Positions 44,872 to 56,305 of a DNA stretch of 64,000 bases are shown in pieces. The DNA comes from Aureobasidium sp. EXF-3400. Lineage: Eukaryota > Ascomycota > Dothideomycetes > Dothideales > Saccotheciaceae. The position numbers and the translations under genes are program-made. Numbering within the stretch: position 1 is the first letter of the stretch; the number at the start of each line of letters is the position of its first letter. The notes under the pieces were generated by a model. It was given only the letters and a program-made list of their open reading frames with translations. It did not search any database and had not been told where the DNA came from. Location of the stretch: NCBI GenBank assembly GCA_024195585.1, contig SWBL01000216.1:1-64000 (forward strand), read 5' to 3'.

Positions 44872-47155
44872 GTTGAGTTGTGTGTGTGTTGTTGTGTGAG
44901 ACTGAATGTCCAAGTCCAACTTTCATCTCTACACTTTCCCACACGACGGCGGGGCGCCCACAGCTTCTCCGACATCGGCTTCGAAGCGCTTCGACTCTCC
45001 ACCACCGGCCCGCATCCGCTTGCTTCTGATCTCCACACACCTCGACTCCATCACTGACGACCTTCCCAGAAATTGGAGCATAGAGATGAGGACGTGATAA
45101 GACGGCAGCTTACTTCGAGGATATACCTGAGGCCATACGAGAAGAAATTCGACATCCGCTCTTCGTGTCGTTCTCCCACACTCTGGACACCTTGCCCATT
45201 ACCATTCTGAACCAATGCATGTTTCTGAAGGCGGTCCGACTGTAACCGCTTGAATACTCTGAGGAGAGCGGAAACCCAAAGAAGGTATCAGAAAGGACCG
45301 CTGTCACAACTATTCGACGACACTATGTGCACGATTTGGCATAAACCGGCACATCACAGCCTCTGATAGCATAGCAGCAAGATGACTGCTCAGCATATCA
45401 TCTATGAAGTAGCAGTGAGAAGAGCAGAAGGGACCTGCGAGAAGTTCTGAGTGAGGGGAAGTTGAACAAGAAAACTTTGCGACCCAACCGCTTGATGTCA
45501 GCTCAATCGGTCTAGTTCGTTGCGGAAGGTATAACAAAGGCACAACTCACACTCGAGATCGCCACACGTCTTGTTCTTCGCCTCGGTAAGGATTACTATG
45601 CAAAGCCTCAGGTGCTGCATAACCGATAGTGCCAACGAAGACGAGAACGCGACTGGGGTGACTCCCTCGCTTCTCGGAAGAGGCTTGCTCCATGATTGGA
45701 GGTTGGAGATGAGTGTGCAGGAGACCGGTGACTGCCTAAGAAACCCAAAGCGAGGACACTACCTGGATCTGACCATCACCAGCGCCGATCGAGCTGACGG
45801 ATAGCTGACTCCGCTTTACTCGGACCTTCAGCAGGGCAAGATTGGAAGAGACCAAGGCTGGTTGAATCGGAGCTGGTTGTGCCCGATCCTCCAGACCGGT
45901 CGCTGGGTCGCCGGCGTCTCGAACCTTCGCCGCGTCTACTCTATTGATGGTCAATAGCTACGCATCAGCTATATGTGGCCAGAACGAAGTCCAGCGACGA
46001 GCGGATACGAAGCCTTCGCAAAGCAGCAATTCAGAGAGAATGACTTGCAAGATCTGGAGCCGCTTTTCAGCCGTATGTTTGGGATCGTTGTTGCTTCGGA
46101 AGTGACGTAACTCGACGGTGCTGGTGAGTGTCTTGTCATATCGTTTTCTGCTAGACATTCTGGAGAGTCATCTCCTGATGCTAGAGGACTTACACTGGCC
46201 ACGCTCGCGTGGCGGACTCCCTTCTGCCCCCTCCAGCATCATGAGGCTGGTGGTACGAGGTGATCTGATCCTCGGGCTGGCAAAGCCGGCGACCTGGACG
46301 GCTTTGACTAGGCACAGGCAGTATGCGATATCTCCAACGAACACCTTGCTGGGCTTGGGATCAAACACCGAGTCGGTATATAAGAAGCAGCATCAGAGCA
46401 ACGTACTGCGTGAAGGATGTATGTGACGTTATTCTCGCTTTTGAGTATCCATGTGGAAAGATATTGCCACCACTTTGGGAAATTAATTCTCCTCATGCTA
46501 CTTTATTCAACAACGCCAGAAACACCGATGAAAGCTATACATGGTTCTTTGGAAGGTCTGCTAAAGCAATACTTGAACATGAGCAGCCCATTGTATCACA
46601 TGGAGAAGATATTGCCACTCTGGTTGCATCGAGGTATTGAAGGTACGGCATCGGAGGATGACTTTCCCAATATCCTCATTAGTCCTAGCGTATCTCCGGG
46701 CCGAATTGGAAGCGCCTTTTACGAAACACCTCGACACAAGACCTGGTTCACCACAGCTGTACCTATTAGCAGCATTTTCACGTCTCCAATTGGATGGCCA
46801 ATCCCCGCACAGTACCCCAGACCGGGATAACCGGCCCCGGACTACCCACAGGATGAACCTACAACTCCTGCTGTTGCTTTTCGTGTGGCGGCTGTATCTA
46901 ACCCTAACGCCAATACTGGTAGAATGCTCGTGCTCGCCGCATGCTATCGGCTTTTGCAAGCCTTGAGACAATGGGGGATGCGGGGATCTTGACAAACTCT
47001 GATCATATGATGGGTCAAGATGCGAAGATACATAAATGGTCGAGCGATCCCCCACAGATGGATCAATACCACGCATTGATTTGAGCTGGACTCGCTCAAA
47101 GAACATCATCCAACGCTATAACCTTGTTTCCAGACCATCACCTATATTCTCTATC
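44872..47155. other. 2.3 kb region without supported gene
   Basis: Divergent genes leu2 and the sugar transporter flank this stretch. Short ORFs occur throughout, none with a motif or consistent splice structure I could build. A minus-strand ORF at about 45736-45954 is open but short and unrecognised. A decayed gene cannot be excluded. Confidence 0.45.
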
Positions 47156-48926
47156 ATGTCGTCCGAAAAGCCCAAGGGTGGTGACATGGAGATGGAGTTC
47201 ATCGAAATGAAGAACGCTACAGTCACCGAAAGCTATGACAAGGAACGCAACCTCGACTCTATCGAAGACACCAAGCCAGGACCTTTCGTCTGGCTTTGCG
47301 CTACCGCCACTGCTATCGGCGGTTCACTCTTTGGCTGTGAGTATTCCATCGTGCTTGCCGTTGTAGGGCATGACTGATATCAAGTCAGACGACACTGGTG
47401 TCATATCTGGCGTCCTCGTCGTCCTCGGCAATGACCTCAACGGAAGGCCTGTTTCAGACCACGAAAAAGAGGCTATCACTGCGCTATGCGCTGCTGGAGC
47501 ATTTGTTGGCTCCATCATCGCTGGATTGACCAGTGATCGGTATGGCCGCAAGCCTAGTATCTGGTTTGCTTCGGTGTTGTTCACCGTTGGTGCCATTGTA
47601 CAAGCTACATCCTACACCATTGCTCAGATGTGTGTCGGCCGATTCCTGATAGGACTCGGTGTTGGATCCGCCGCAATGATTATTCCCTTGTACATTGCGG
47701 AGATTTCTCCTGCAAAATGTGAGTTGCCTATCAGGGCGAAAACGAGAGCTGTACTGACTTGTGCCATCTAGATCGTGGTCGCATGATCTCAATCGACATG
47801 ATCTTCTTGGGAACCGGTTCAGTCCTAGCATATGCATTTGCTGCTGCTTTTTACAAAGTAGAACACGGCTGGAGATACATGATCGGATTAGGCGCCATAC
47901 CGTCGATCTTGCTAGGCTGCTTCCTGTTCTTCTGTCCCGAATCTCCCCGTCAATTGATGGCTCACGGCAAGCGCGAAGAGTGTATCGCTGTCTTGAGAAA
48001 GATCTACCCTCAAGGCACTGAAGAGCAGATTGCAGACAAGGTCCTCTCAATCGAGCATGGTGTTAACGCGTCAAAAGCTCTGAATGAAGAGGTTTCATCT
48101 CGCAAGGCCATCAAATATTTGTTCACTATCCCAGCTAACTTCCGTGCCTTGACCGCTGCTTGCGGTTTGATGTTCTTCCAGCAATTCTGCGGGTATGTTC
48201 CTAGCAGCGTATCCTTCTTCAGCATGTCCACTGACAAATCCGAACAGTTTCAACACACTCATGTACTACTCATCTACCCTCTTCGACATTGTCGGCTTTC
48301 GCAATCCCATTGCAGTAGGTACTGTTGTCGCAGTGGTCAACTGGGTCTTCACCGTCCTCTCCATCTTCATCATCGATCGTGTTGGCCGTCGTCGAATTTT
48401 GCTCTGGACCATGTGGGGCATGCCTCTCTGCCTTGCTCTTGCCGCCGTCTGCTTCCACTACATCCCTCTGGACCTCAAGACCCTTAAACTCACTGATGAC
48501 AACATTGGGTGGCCGGCATATGTGGTGCTTGTCTCCATGATCCTGTTCGTGGCCTTTTATGCCGCTGGTCTGGGCTGTGTACCCTGGCAAGCCAACGAAT
48601 TCCTCAACATGGAAGTTCGTGCGATGGGAACGACTTTTATCAATATATTCAACTGGGGTCCTAACATTGTCGTTTCATCTACCTTCCTCTCTATGATGAA
48701 GGGCATGACCCCGAGTGGAACCTTTGGCTTCTATGCTGTATTGTGTACTGCTGGACTGGTATTTGTTTATTTCTGCTTCCCTGAAGCCTCTAATATGACA
48801 CTGGAGGAGGTTAGAGAGGTCTTCCAACATGGGTTCGGTGTCAAGTATGCTGAAGAGTGGAGGAAGCAGTACAAGGCTGATCAGAAGGCTATGAAGGAGC
48901 ATGCAGCTTCCGGTGTTGTTGTGTGA
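47156..48926 (+). CDS. MFS sugar/myo-inositol transporter (Itr type)
   Basis: Four exons (47156-47336, 47389-47718, 47772-48192, 48248-48926) give 536 residues. Splicing restores the first sugar-porter motif FGYDTGVISGVLVVLG. Other signatures are GLTSDRYGRKPS (loop 2-3), [66 protein letters not shown] (loop 8-9) and PEASNMTLEEV. Twelve membrane helices fit. The long acidic N-terminal tail and [11 protein letters not shown] point to the myo-inositol transporter branch, but substrate cannot be fixed by eye. It stands next to the bZIP gene, both on the plus strand. Confidence 0.9.
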
Positions 48927-49271
48927 ATGAAGAGACTAGCACTGCACCAGGAGTGTGTTGAGAAGGCAGAGAGGCAGGCACCTCTGATAATCAGATGTGA
49001 TGATTATGATATGTGGTATATTATGTTTGACAGGTCATCGTACAGTAGATCGAGTTTCATTAAAACGGTGTGCATTGTCTAGAACAGGCGCATCTGTTTT
49101 ACTTTCTTGCCCTAAAAGTATATAAGCCGGGGCGCAGCGGCGCGACAAGAGCCCCTCCAACCCTCGACTTCCTTTGCTGACGAAGCACGCACGACTTGTT
49201 TTTCTTCTCTACAATCCTCGACAAGAAGTGTAAAAACACGGTATAGCAAGAACAGAAATTGTGCCGACAAT
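48927..49271. other. Intergenic region before bZIP gene
   Basis: This 345-base stretch holds the transporter 3' end and the promoter and leader of the bZIP gene. I see nothing further. Confidence 0.5.
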
Positions 49272-50519
49272 ATGGATGCAAGTGCCGCGACAGATGGCCA
49301 GAAGTCACGCGAGCTCAAACGCAAAGCACAACTGAGAGAGGCCCAGCGACGCTTGCGACAGCGCAAGATGGATGCGCTCAAAGACGCGAATAGCGAGATT
49401 GAAGATCTTCGGAAACAGCTCGCAGATGCTAAAGAGACCATCGCTCGTCTGGAATCCCTCAACGATTCACCGGTCACCGATGAGATCATCACTCCAGACA
49501 CGACGAACTACCAACAGGATATCGAAAAAGTACCTGCTCTGAGCGGCCAAGTTTATATGGGTGGAATCATTCGAGACAATAGTATCGTCGGAGAATTGCT
49601 GACTCCTTTGTCTCCATCGACACTTGAGAGTTTCTTCCCAGGAGCATCCAACGATCTGCTGTCAATAGACATGCCAGACGCCTTCCCTTTCTCACAACTC
49701 AACAGTACGACAAGGCGCTCTCCTACTCCGGATTCGATGTCTGGATCCTTGGGCTATACATTTGGCCAGGTCTGGCCGCTCGGATACACAGCTGTCCTGG
49801 ATGATCATGTGCCATACATGCCATTATCTACTTTCTCAGATGGACCGTCGAGCCCTGCCGCCCAGCTCGTTCAACAGCCTGTTCCACCATCATACACGCC
49901 CATCCGTGGACCGACCTTTGCTAAGAGACTCTGGCGACGATGTGCGGAAGCGGCATTGCGCATACTCGCAGACACCAAAAAGCACCAATCCGCCATAGAG
50001 AGAGCTTTCGGTGCTTACTTCGATCGCTTCTCTCCAGAAGTGACTCGCAGATCACTGACTGCGGCCTTGAGCAGAGATAACTTCGGCGAACTAGAGTATC
50101 ACAACTATCCAAGCTTCAGCTTTGGAGCACGTTCGGGAATCGTGCAAGACCTGGAGGCTGAGAAACTCATGAGTTCTGGACAACTCGATACTGAGGATGA
50201 TCCATACATGACACCGCGAGATATTGAGAACTACTTTGTCTGGAACGGTCAGCTGAGACAATCAGTCGATTCGAAGGGTAATGTTGTGACTTTACCGTGT
50301 CACTTTGATTTCCAAGGCAAGAGATGGGTTCTGGAAGAGAACAGACTCATACACAGTAAGCTTACCGACCATGACCATGAGTTCGAATGATTTCTTGCTG
50401 ATGATTGACTAGTCCTTATGCACCTCTCGGTCTGCCTCGGTCAGGGCCCTGCTATCTTGGCATCACAAGTCATTGCCGCGACCTTCCAGAGCATGCAAAG
50501 AGTGTCAATCCAAGTGTGA
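49272..50519 (+). CDS. bZIP-like transcription factor with divergent basic region
   Basis: The preferred model has two exons (49272-50355 and 50413-50519) and 396 residues; without the intron the ORF stops at 50390 (372 residues). Residues 13-36 form the basic region (KAQLREAQRRLRQRK), followed by a coiled coil (NSEIEDLRKQLADAKETIARLESL). The Asn that is nearly invariant in bZIP basic regions (AQN-REAQRR) is Leu21 here. The C-terminal half (MTPRDIENYFVWNGQLRQS, KGNVVTLPCHFDFQGKRWVLEENRLIH) resembles the DUF3425 region of fungal bZIP factors. The proposed last exon adds ILMHLSVCLGQGPAI, which continues that domain better than the unspliced tail. Targets are unknown. Confidence 0.75.
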
Positions 50520-50693
50520 GATTAGGCCCAATGCGATGGTTTTTGATGAAGCCGGCTTCGATTGCTTCGTCCACAGCATGTGACAGATGCGTTCACGAAA
50601 TGCTTGTTCGAAGTGCTTCAAACAATTTGTATTATCAAATTATTGATGAAATCATATGCTTCGAAGACTACAGATACTCCCCACAGCCACACT

Positions 50694-51749
50694 CTACTTC
50701 GAGCCTTGACCTTGGAAGCTCAACTGCTGCTCGATCACCTCTCTCATTGTTGGCTTCCAGGGACGCCAATCCATACCAAGATACTTCTTCACGTTCACAG
50801 TCTCTGCTCCTGTAACGGGACCCTCGAAATTTGCTTCGAGTTTGCTCAGCTGAGGATATTCTTGCTTCGCAAACTCTGCAATCTCTTCCCACGAGACAGA
50901 GGGGCCAGAGTGTATGAACTCGGTACCTGAAGGGGCATTGCAGTCGATTGCTCTGACATGAGCGGCAGCGACATCCTTGACATCGACCCAGAGCGAGGGA
51001 GTGTCTGGGTTTCCGTTCTGAATGGTTGACCACAACATGTTGTTGACCAGATCGACTTGTTCGGCCGAGCTCTGGATTCTGCTCTTACCGATTACAAACA
51101 CTGGGTGGGTTGTGAGTATCTTGAAACCTGGCTTTTCTCTTTCGAGGAAGTCGCGAGTGGCCTGGTGAGCTGCGACCTTCGAGATACGATACATCAAGCT
51201 CTGACCGTCCTGGCTATATGGATCCTCGATTTTTGTGTTGATGTCTACCGGGAACACCTCTCCAGTGTTTTCTGGATTTCATTAGTCTGTTCTGGTCCGC
51301 ACATATGGATATGCCTTACCTTTGACGACCTTGTCAATGTTCAAAGGAACCTCGATCGGCATTATACCAAGAACAGATGAGGTTACAACTATAGTCTTGA
51401 TCTTGGGAAACTTGAGCGCCGCATAGAGGATTGCTTCAGTACCGTTCAAGGCGGGTTTGATGTAGTCCTCTGCCAGGTCTATTCCTTTTCCAGGGACCGG
51501 TGATGCAAGATGGATGACATAGTCGACATCCTTCAGAGCAGTCTCGAAGGGCTCGCGCTTACTGATGTCTGGAATGACAACGGTCTCGATGTCGGAGACA
51601 TATTTGGGATAGCGTTCCTTGATAATGGCCTCCTGCTCTGGCTTTCTGATACTGAGACGGACACGGTAGCCTGCTTCAAGGGCTTGGGGAACGACTTCAG
51701 CACCAATGAAGCCAGTGGCGCCGGTGATAAAAACAAGAGACTTTGACAT
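50694..51749 (-). CDS. NAD(P)-dependent epimerase/dihydroflavonol-4-reductase-like reductase
   Basis: Two exons (51320-51749 and 50694-51271) give 335 residues. The extended SDR features are clear: TGATGFIGAEV at the N-terminus (cofactor), DVDYVIHLASPV, VVTSSVLGI with Ser, and MYRISKVAAH holding the Tyr-x3-Lys catalytic pair. The substrate side (TTHPVFVIG, VDVKDVAAAHVRAI) matches dihydroflavonol reductase/aldehyde reductase types such as yeast Gre2. An aldehyde or ketone is a likely substrate. It converges on the bZIP gene with 174 bases between. Confidence 0.88.
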
Positions 51750-52557
51750 TGGCTTGACAGTTGGATGATCAGGAATGATGTTTGATGCTGGATGATTGAG
51801 AGGTGCGACCATGCCATTATATCTACCCTTCAGACATTTTAAGGCGTCCAGTATCACATCTTGCTTTGTAACCATACATTGTAAGACAACATGGGTGTTG
51901 CGTTGGCCGGGGTGAATCCTTCGCTGCAAGGAGTATCAGGCTAATGGTGGTCAGCAAGAGAGTGATATGTCAGCCGGGATGGCGGAAGCTGGACGCGGGC
52001 TGGCAAGCAGGATTGAAGCTGAGATGCCCCGCCTCCGTTGGTGGCATGAGTAATGCAAGGCCGGCACGGAGGGAGCTCCGGTCGGATCTTGGCAGAATTG
52101 TTGACTCAACAATCAGCACATCCCCACTATTCCACCGTGGACCCTCTGAGCATTCGTGGCCTGACGAAACATATCTGCTGCCTGAGTAACACCACATATT
52201 CTTCGAAATCATACCATCATTCTCAGGTGACCCCTATTTGTTCAGTCTGATGATACACTTGACGCCGACGACGGAGAAACGTAAGCCATGGCACGATACG
52301 ATAGCACTAATCGTTGTAGCGGTATCCACCTTGCCGCCGCGGCAGGAGGGACATCAGTAATCGCCAAAGCTGAAACGACATTGAGTTCACTAATCGTCGT
52401 CATTGACAAGCTATATAACACCACATTATAGAGCCACTTCCCAGCAATATACAAACCTCATCAATCTCATCAACATCATCGTGTTTACTACCACCAACGC
52501 GGTACACTAAACCAACAACACTTGAGCCTCAACTTCAATCAACAAACCTTAGCAACA
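51750..52557. other. Bidirectional promoter region, reductase / tautomerase
   Basis: This 808-base stretch lies between divergent start codons. Its length allows a shared regulatory region, but I see no specific binding site I can name. Confidence 0.45.
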
Positions 52558-53034
52558 ATGCCTCTCTGGCAAATCTACCACCCACCCACTGTCTTCCAAG
52601 ACGCAGAAAGCAAAGCCGCCCTCGCCGCCGACATAACAAAAATCTACACCCGCGTCAATCTCCCCGCTTTCTACGTCGTCGTCCACTTCAACACCATCCC
52701 CCCCTCTAACGTCTACGTCGGCGGTGTCTCCAAAGCTGCCTCTGAAAAGCCATTCATCCGCATAGTCATTAAACATATTGCCATTCGTCTTGACAACAAG
52801 ACTGAAACTTATCGCACTACGGCGGGCATGATTGATGCAGCGCTGAAGCCTCATGTCTATGACAAGGGCATGAGTTGTGAGTATCATGTTGAGGAGACTG
52901 AGAGGAGGTTGTGGAAGTTTGATGGGTTGATTCCGCCGGAGCATATGAGTGAGGCGCATGTGAAGTGGGTGGAGGAGAACAAACCTAGTGTTTATGAGGG
53001 TGCTTATTGGTCTGCTGAGAAGGGGCATTATTGA
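52558..53034 (+). CDS. cis-CaaD-like tautomerase (putative oxalocrotonate tautomerase)
   Basis: A single exon gives 158 residues from MPLWQIYHPP. Pro2 directly after the initiator is the catalytic base of the tautomerase superfamily once Met is removed. The rest fits the fungal tautomerase_3 type (DITKIYTRVNLPAFYVVVHF, VYVGGVSKAASEKPFIRIVIKHIA, GLIPPEHMSEAHVKWVEENKPS). An upstream in-frame ATG (52522) would put Pro2 internal and so was rejected. It may act on unsaturated or halogenated acids, but substrate is unknown. Its codon use is G/T-rich in the second half, with many GTN/TGN codons, unlike the first half. Confidence 0.85.
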   Translation: MPLWQIYHPPTVFQDAESKAALAADITKIYTRVNLPAFYVVVHFNTIPPSNVYVGGVSKAASEKPFIRIVIKHIAIRLDNKTETYRTTAGMIDAALKPHVYDKGMSCEYHVEETERRLWKFDGLIPPEHMSEAHVKWVEENKPSVYEGAYWSAEKGHY

Positions 53035-53231
53035 GGGACTTGGGAAGCGGGATGGCTTTGGGTGTAATTGATTGGTATATGGGATGACAATCTGTGTTTT
53101 AGCATGATTTGGCGTATGGAAAGCAATTCTGGTCGTGAAAACCTTGACTCTTATGAACAGATGGTGACTCCTGAAATCTGCCGCATTGTATGTACACTCT
53201 TACTTCAAGATAAGCCATAAGATACCTCTGC

Positions 53232-54772
53232 TTAGATTCTTGCTTTGGTATCGTTCAAAGCAGCAGCATTCTTCCTCGCCCACATTTCCTTCCGCAACTC
53301 ATGCCCATTCATGAACGCATCAAACCACTCAGGCTTGTAAGGTGGCAGAGGTCGTCCTTTGCCATCTGTGCTTGGACCGGCAAGAGCCCTCACAGTCTCA
53401 AAGTACTCCTCAAACTCAGGGTGAATGACGTTGAATGCAGGACCGTCTCCCTTCTTCTTGACGCGTTCGGCTTCCCAGTTCTGTTGTTCTTCGATGGGAG
53501 GTAGTTCGGCACGTCCGGCTAGAATTCTTGCGGCGAGCACGGCTTGCCACTCGAAGATCTTGAATGTGAGTCCGGCTCCAACCTGGTCGTCATGTTAGTG
53601 CTGAACATCAAGCCTTGAAGTAATGATTACTTACTGCGCCGACGAATAGCAATGTTGGATCCTGCTGGTACACGACATTCTGATACAGTCCTGGCACTCT
53701 GTTGTTTCTGATCTTCACGTCCGGCAGGAACGGAAGACTCCAGGAGTATCCAGTGCCGAAGATAATATGATCGACATTCTGTACAGAAGTTCCGTCGATG
53801 AAGTGTACCGTGCGTTGGCCTGCTGAGGTGTCGATATGTGAGATGGTCGGCTTCCTAAAGACTCCGGGATTGTTAAATGCGCCATCTCCAAAGTATACAT
53901 TTATGGTGTGTCCATTGACGACAGCATAGACCTTGGAGTCCACCACACCCACAAGGTCAGTCGAGATGTCAGCTGCAGATACCGAGCCGCCCACCACAAC
54001 AACACGTTTGTCTTGATAAGCTTCTCGGCCACGGTACATCTTGCTGTGTAGGACACTGCCAGGATGCTGTTTTTCGAGCTCCTCTAGGCCCTTTACCGCT
54101 GGGACATACGGGACATTGAAGTGTCCGCTTGCGACGATCACAGCGTCAAAGCACTCGACCCACCAATAGTCCTTCTCATCCTCCTCTCTTCTTAACGTGA
54201 TCTTCCACTCATCACCAATCTTCTCCACTCTTTCGACATGAGTGTTATAGGACACCAAGTCTTCGTAGCCGTTCCTTTTGAACAGACTAGTCACGTAGTC
54301 TCTCATAATAGTCCAATGGCGGAACGGCGATTTCTCACCGTGCAGCTCAATGGTTCGCGCAGACAGTTCTCCAGAGATAGGTTCTTGTGTGTACTCCATT
54401 GTGACCACATCAACATTAGTCTCCAGATAAGGATAAATTGACGTGTCTGTCCATCGGGGCTGCGCATTCCTGCTAGTATGTCCTGGAACCTGTGTTGGTA
54501 ATTCTACCGGTGGATCCGCCGTCCTTGTAGCCAGCGCTCCAAAATTGGTCAAAGGGACTGGTGGAAGTTTATCTCCATACCTGTTCATCCGATCAGCTGT
54601 AGTTCAATAACACATAGAGGAAAAGCACTCACCAACAGCCTCCTGGGCCTTCTTGCCTGTCAAAAACACGGATCTGATCGAATGCCTGTTCCTGAACCAG
54701 CGCATCCACTGTGATCGCTCCTGACGGACCAGCGCCAATGACAGCTACTCTTCTGATCTTCTCGGCCACCAT
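53232..54772 (-). CDS. Flavin-containing monooxygenase
   Basis: Three exons (54633-54772, 53635-54580, 53232-53582) give 478 residues. The FAD motif GAGPSG is near residue 13. Splicing makes GPGGCWYGDKLPPVPL. The FMO-identifying segment is VASGHFNVPYVP, and the second dinucleotide-binding site GGSVSAADIS has Ser in place of the second Gly. ATGYS-like FGTGYSWSLPFLP also fits. The C-terminus is GAGLTFKIFEWQAVLAARILAG. It would oxygenate a soft nucleophile (N or S) or a ketone using NADPH and O2. It converges on the tautomerase gene (198 bases apart). Confidence 0.9.
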
Positions 54773-56305
54773 CTTCGTTCACTCGATATCCCCTGACCCG
54801 ATCGCGGCGCAAAACTTCCAAGTGGCGGCAATTTGACAGGGCTTCCGATCCTCGTCGCGTGCAAAAACAAAACTTCAGCAGAACAATATATACACGCACG
54901 CAGAATCAAACAGTAGCAGGTATGAAGAAGAGAGGATGACAGAAGGGATGTAAGCAATGCAAAGATACAGCGAGCGACCTTCCTAAGCGGGGCTATCGAC
55001 GAAGAATTTGGCTCAATCACGCAAAGTCTTGGCGTTTATCTGTCAGTCCTTCCGCTGCTTCGGTCGCAATTTGACGAAGTACATGTCTATCCTTTGCGAC
55101 TCGCGAATATCGTAGAGTTCAGTCTCTTGTCGCAGTAACGTGAGTGGTTTCAGGCTGCTGCCATGAGTCTGGTCGGTCAACTTTTATGGCGCAGTCCCTC
55201 GCACCAGGGCATGCGGGCAAACTCGACACCGACTCTCTCGCAGTCACAATCCTCTGGACAGAAATCGACCTCTTGGCGTTGTGGGTGACCACGAAACTCG
55301 ATTTCTCATCGCGACAGGTATTAGCAGATTGCGCAACGAGGGCTTGCATGTAGTTGATTGAATACCACTATATAACAATCATCAGTTCGCTACTAAGGAA
55401 GATATTACACGTTTACGTACATATCACGCGTAAGTGGAAGCGGGGTGCAAACATATGTCGCCATAACACAAAGACTTCGCTGCAGCCACGCTTCGAGATC
55501 TTGAGTTTACTGGGTATGGGATTGTGGGATCTCTCCAACCATGATCGAAAAATATCGACTCTCAGTCACTACCACGACTTGTGACCTGTTTGTATGGCCC
55601 GCCATTCGCTAAACCCCGATTGCATACGAACAAGCCTGCTAAGCTTCCAGACAAGCTTTCTCTTCTCCAGCTTGCAGTACCTTTCCCCAACAGGTACCCA
55701 TCCAGGCCACGCGCGGTGTCCCTGAACGTCTGCAAGGGGCGGGCTATGACCTTGCTCTAACCAATCCAAGCGTTGAGTGACATCTTCGTTCTCACACCGA
55801 ACACTGCTTGATTATCCAAGGCTTTCCGTTGACCACTCGCATCCGGTCGTATTCTTGACCGGACATGCCACGCGTCGAGCCTGGCTTGCCCACCGTTACC
55901 GACCACAGGACAGATAAATCGCTCAGGTGAAGATGAATTGATGCAGACCAGCCCGCTCTGCGCCATTTGTAGTGGTGGCGCATCGTCGAAAAAGTCAACT
56001 GCCCAACAATCGCGAGACGAAGGTCACTGTGGAAAATATATGAAGCAACAGACGCCAGGTACAGTTATTCGCGTGTCGCATCCTTACTCTCTGAGGCTTC
56101 TATCAATAACACTCAAGTCTATACCCTTTTACGATTGTTTAGGCAACCCTGAAATGGTTGCAAGAAAAAAGCTGGCGCTCTACAACATTATCCTTCGGTG
56201 GCCTGCCACCACTCCAAGCATCGCTCGCGGGCTCTCCCAGCCTTGAAAGCTGTTCGATTACTATCGCATTCGACTTGTCGTTCCATACCACCAGATACCG
56301 CCATA
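54773..56305. other. 1.5 kb region between divergent FMO and iron permease
   Basis: I see short ORFs but no supported gene. Two divergent promoters must lie here. No GATA-type iron-regulator site was confirmed. Confidence 0.5.

Noticed and set aside
45736..46202. Minus-strand ORFs between leu2 and the sugar transporter
   Set aside because: Short, no consistent splice joins, no recognised motif; could be decayed sequence but unsupported.
46440..46625. Two short similar stretches around GATATTGCCAC
   Set aside because: Similarity limited to about 20 bases; chance cannot be excluded.
52522..52557. Upstream in-frame ATG for the tautomerase
   Set aside because: Would bury the catalytic Pro2 inside the chain; the downstream ATG is preferred.
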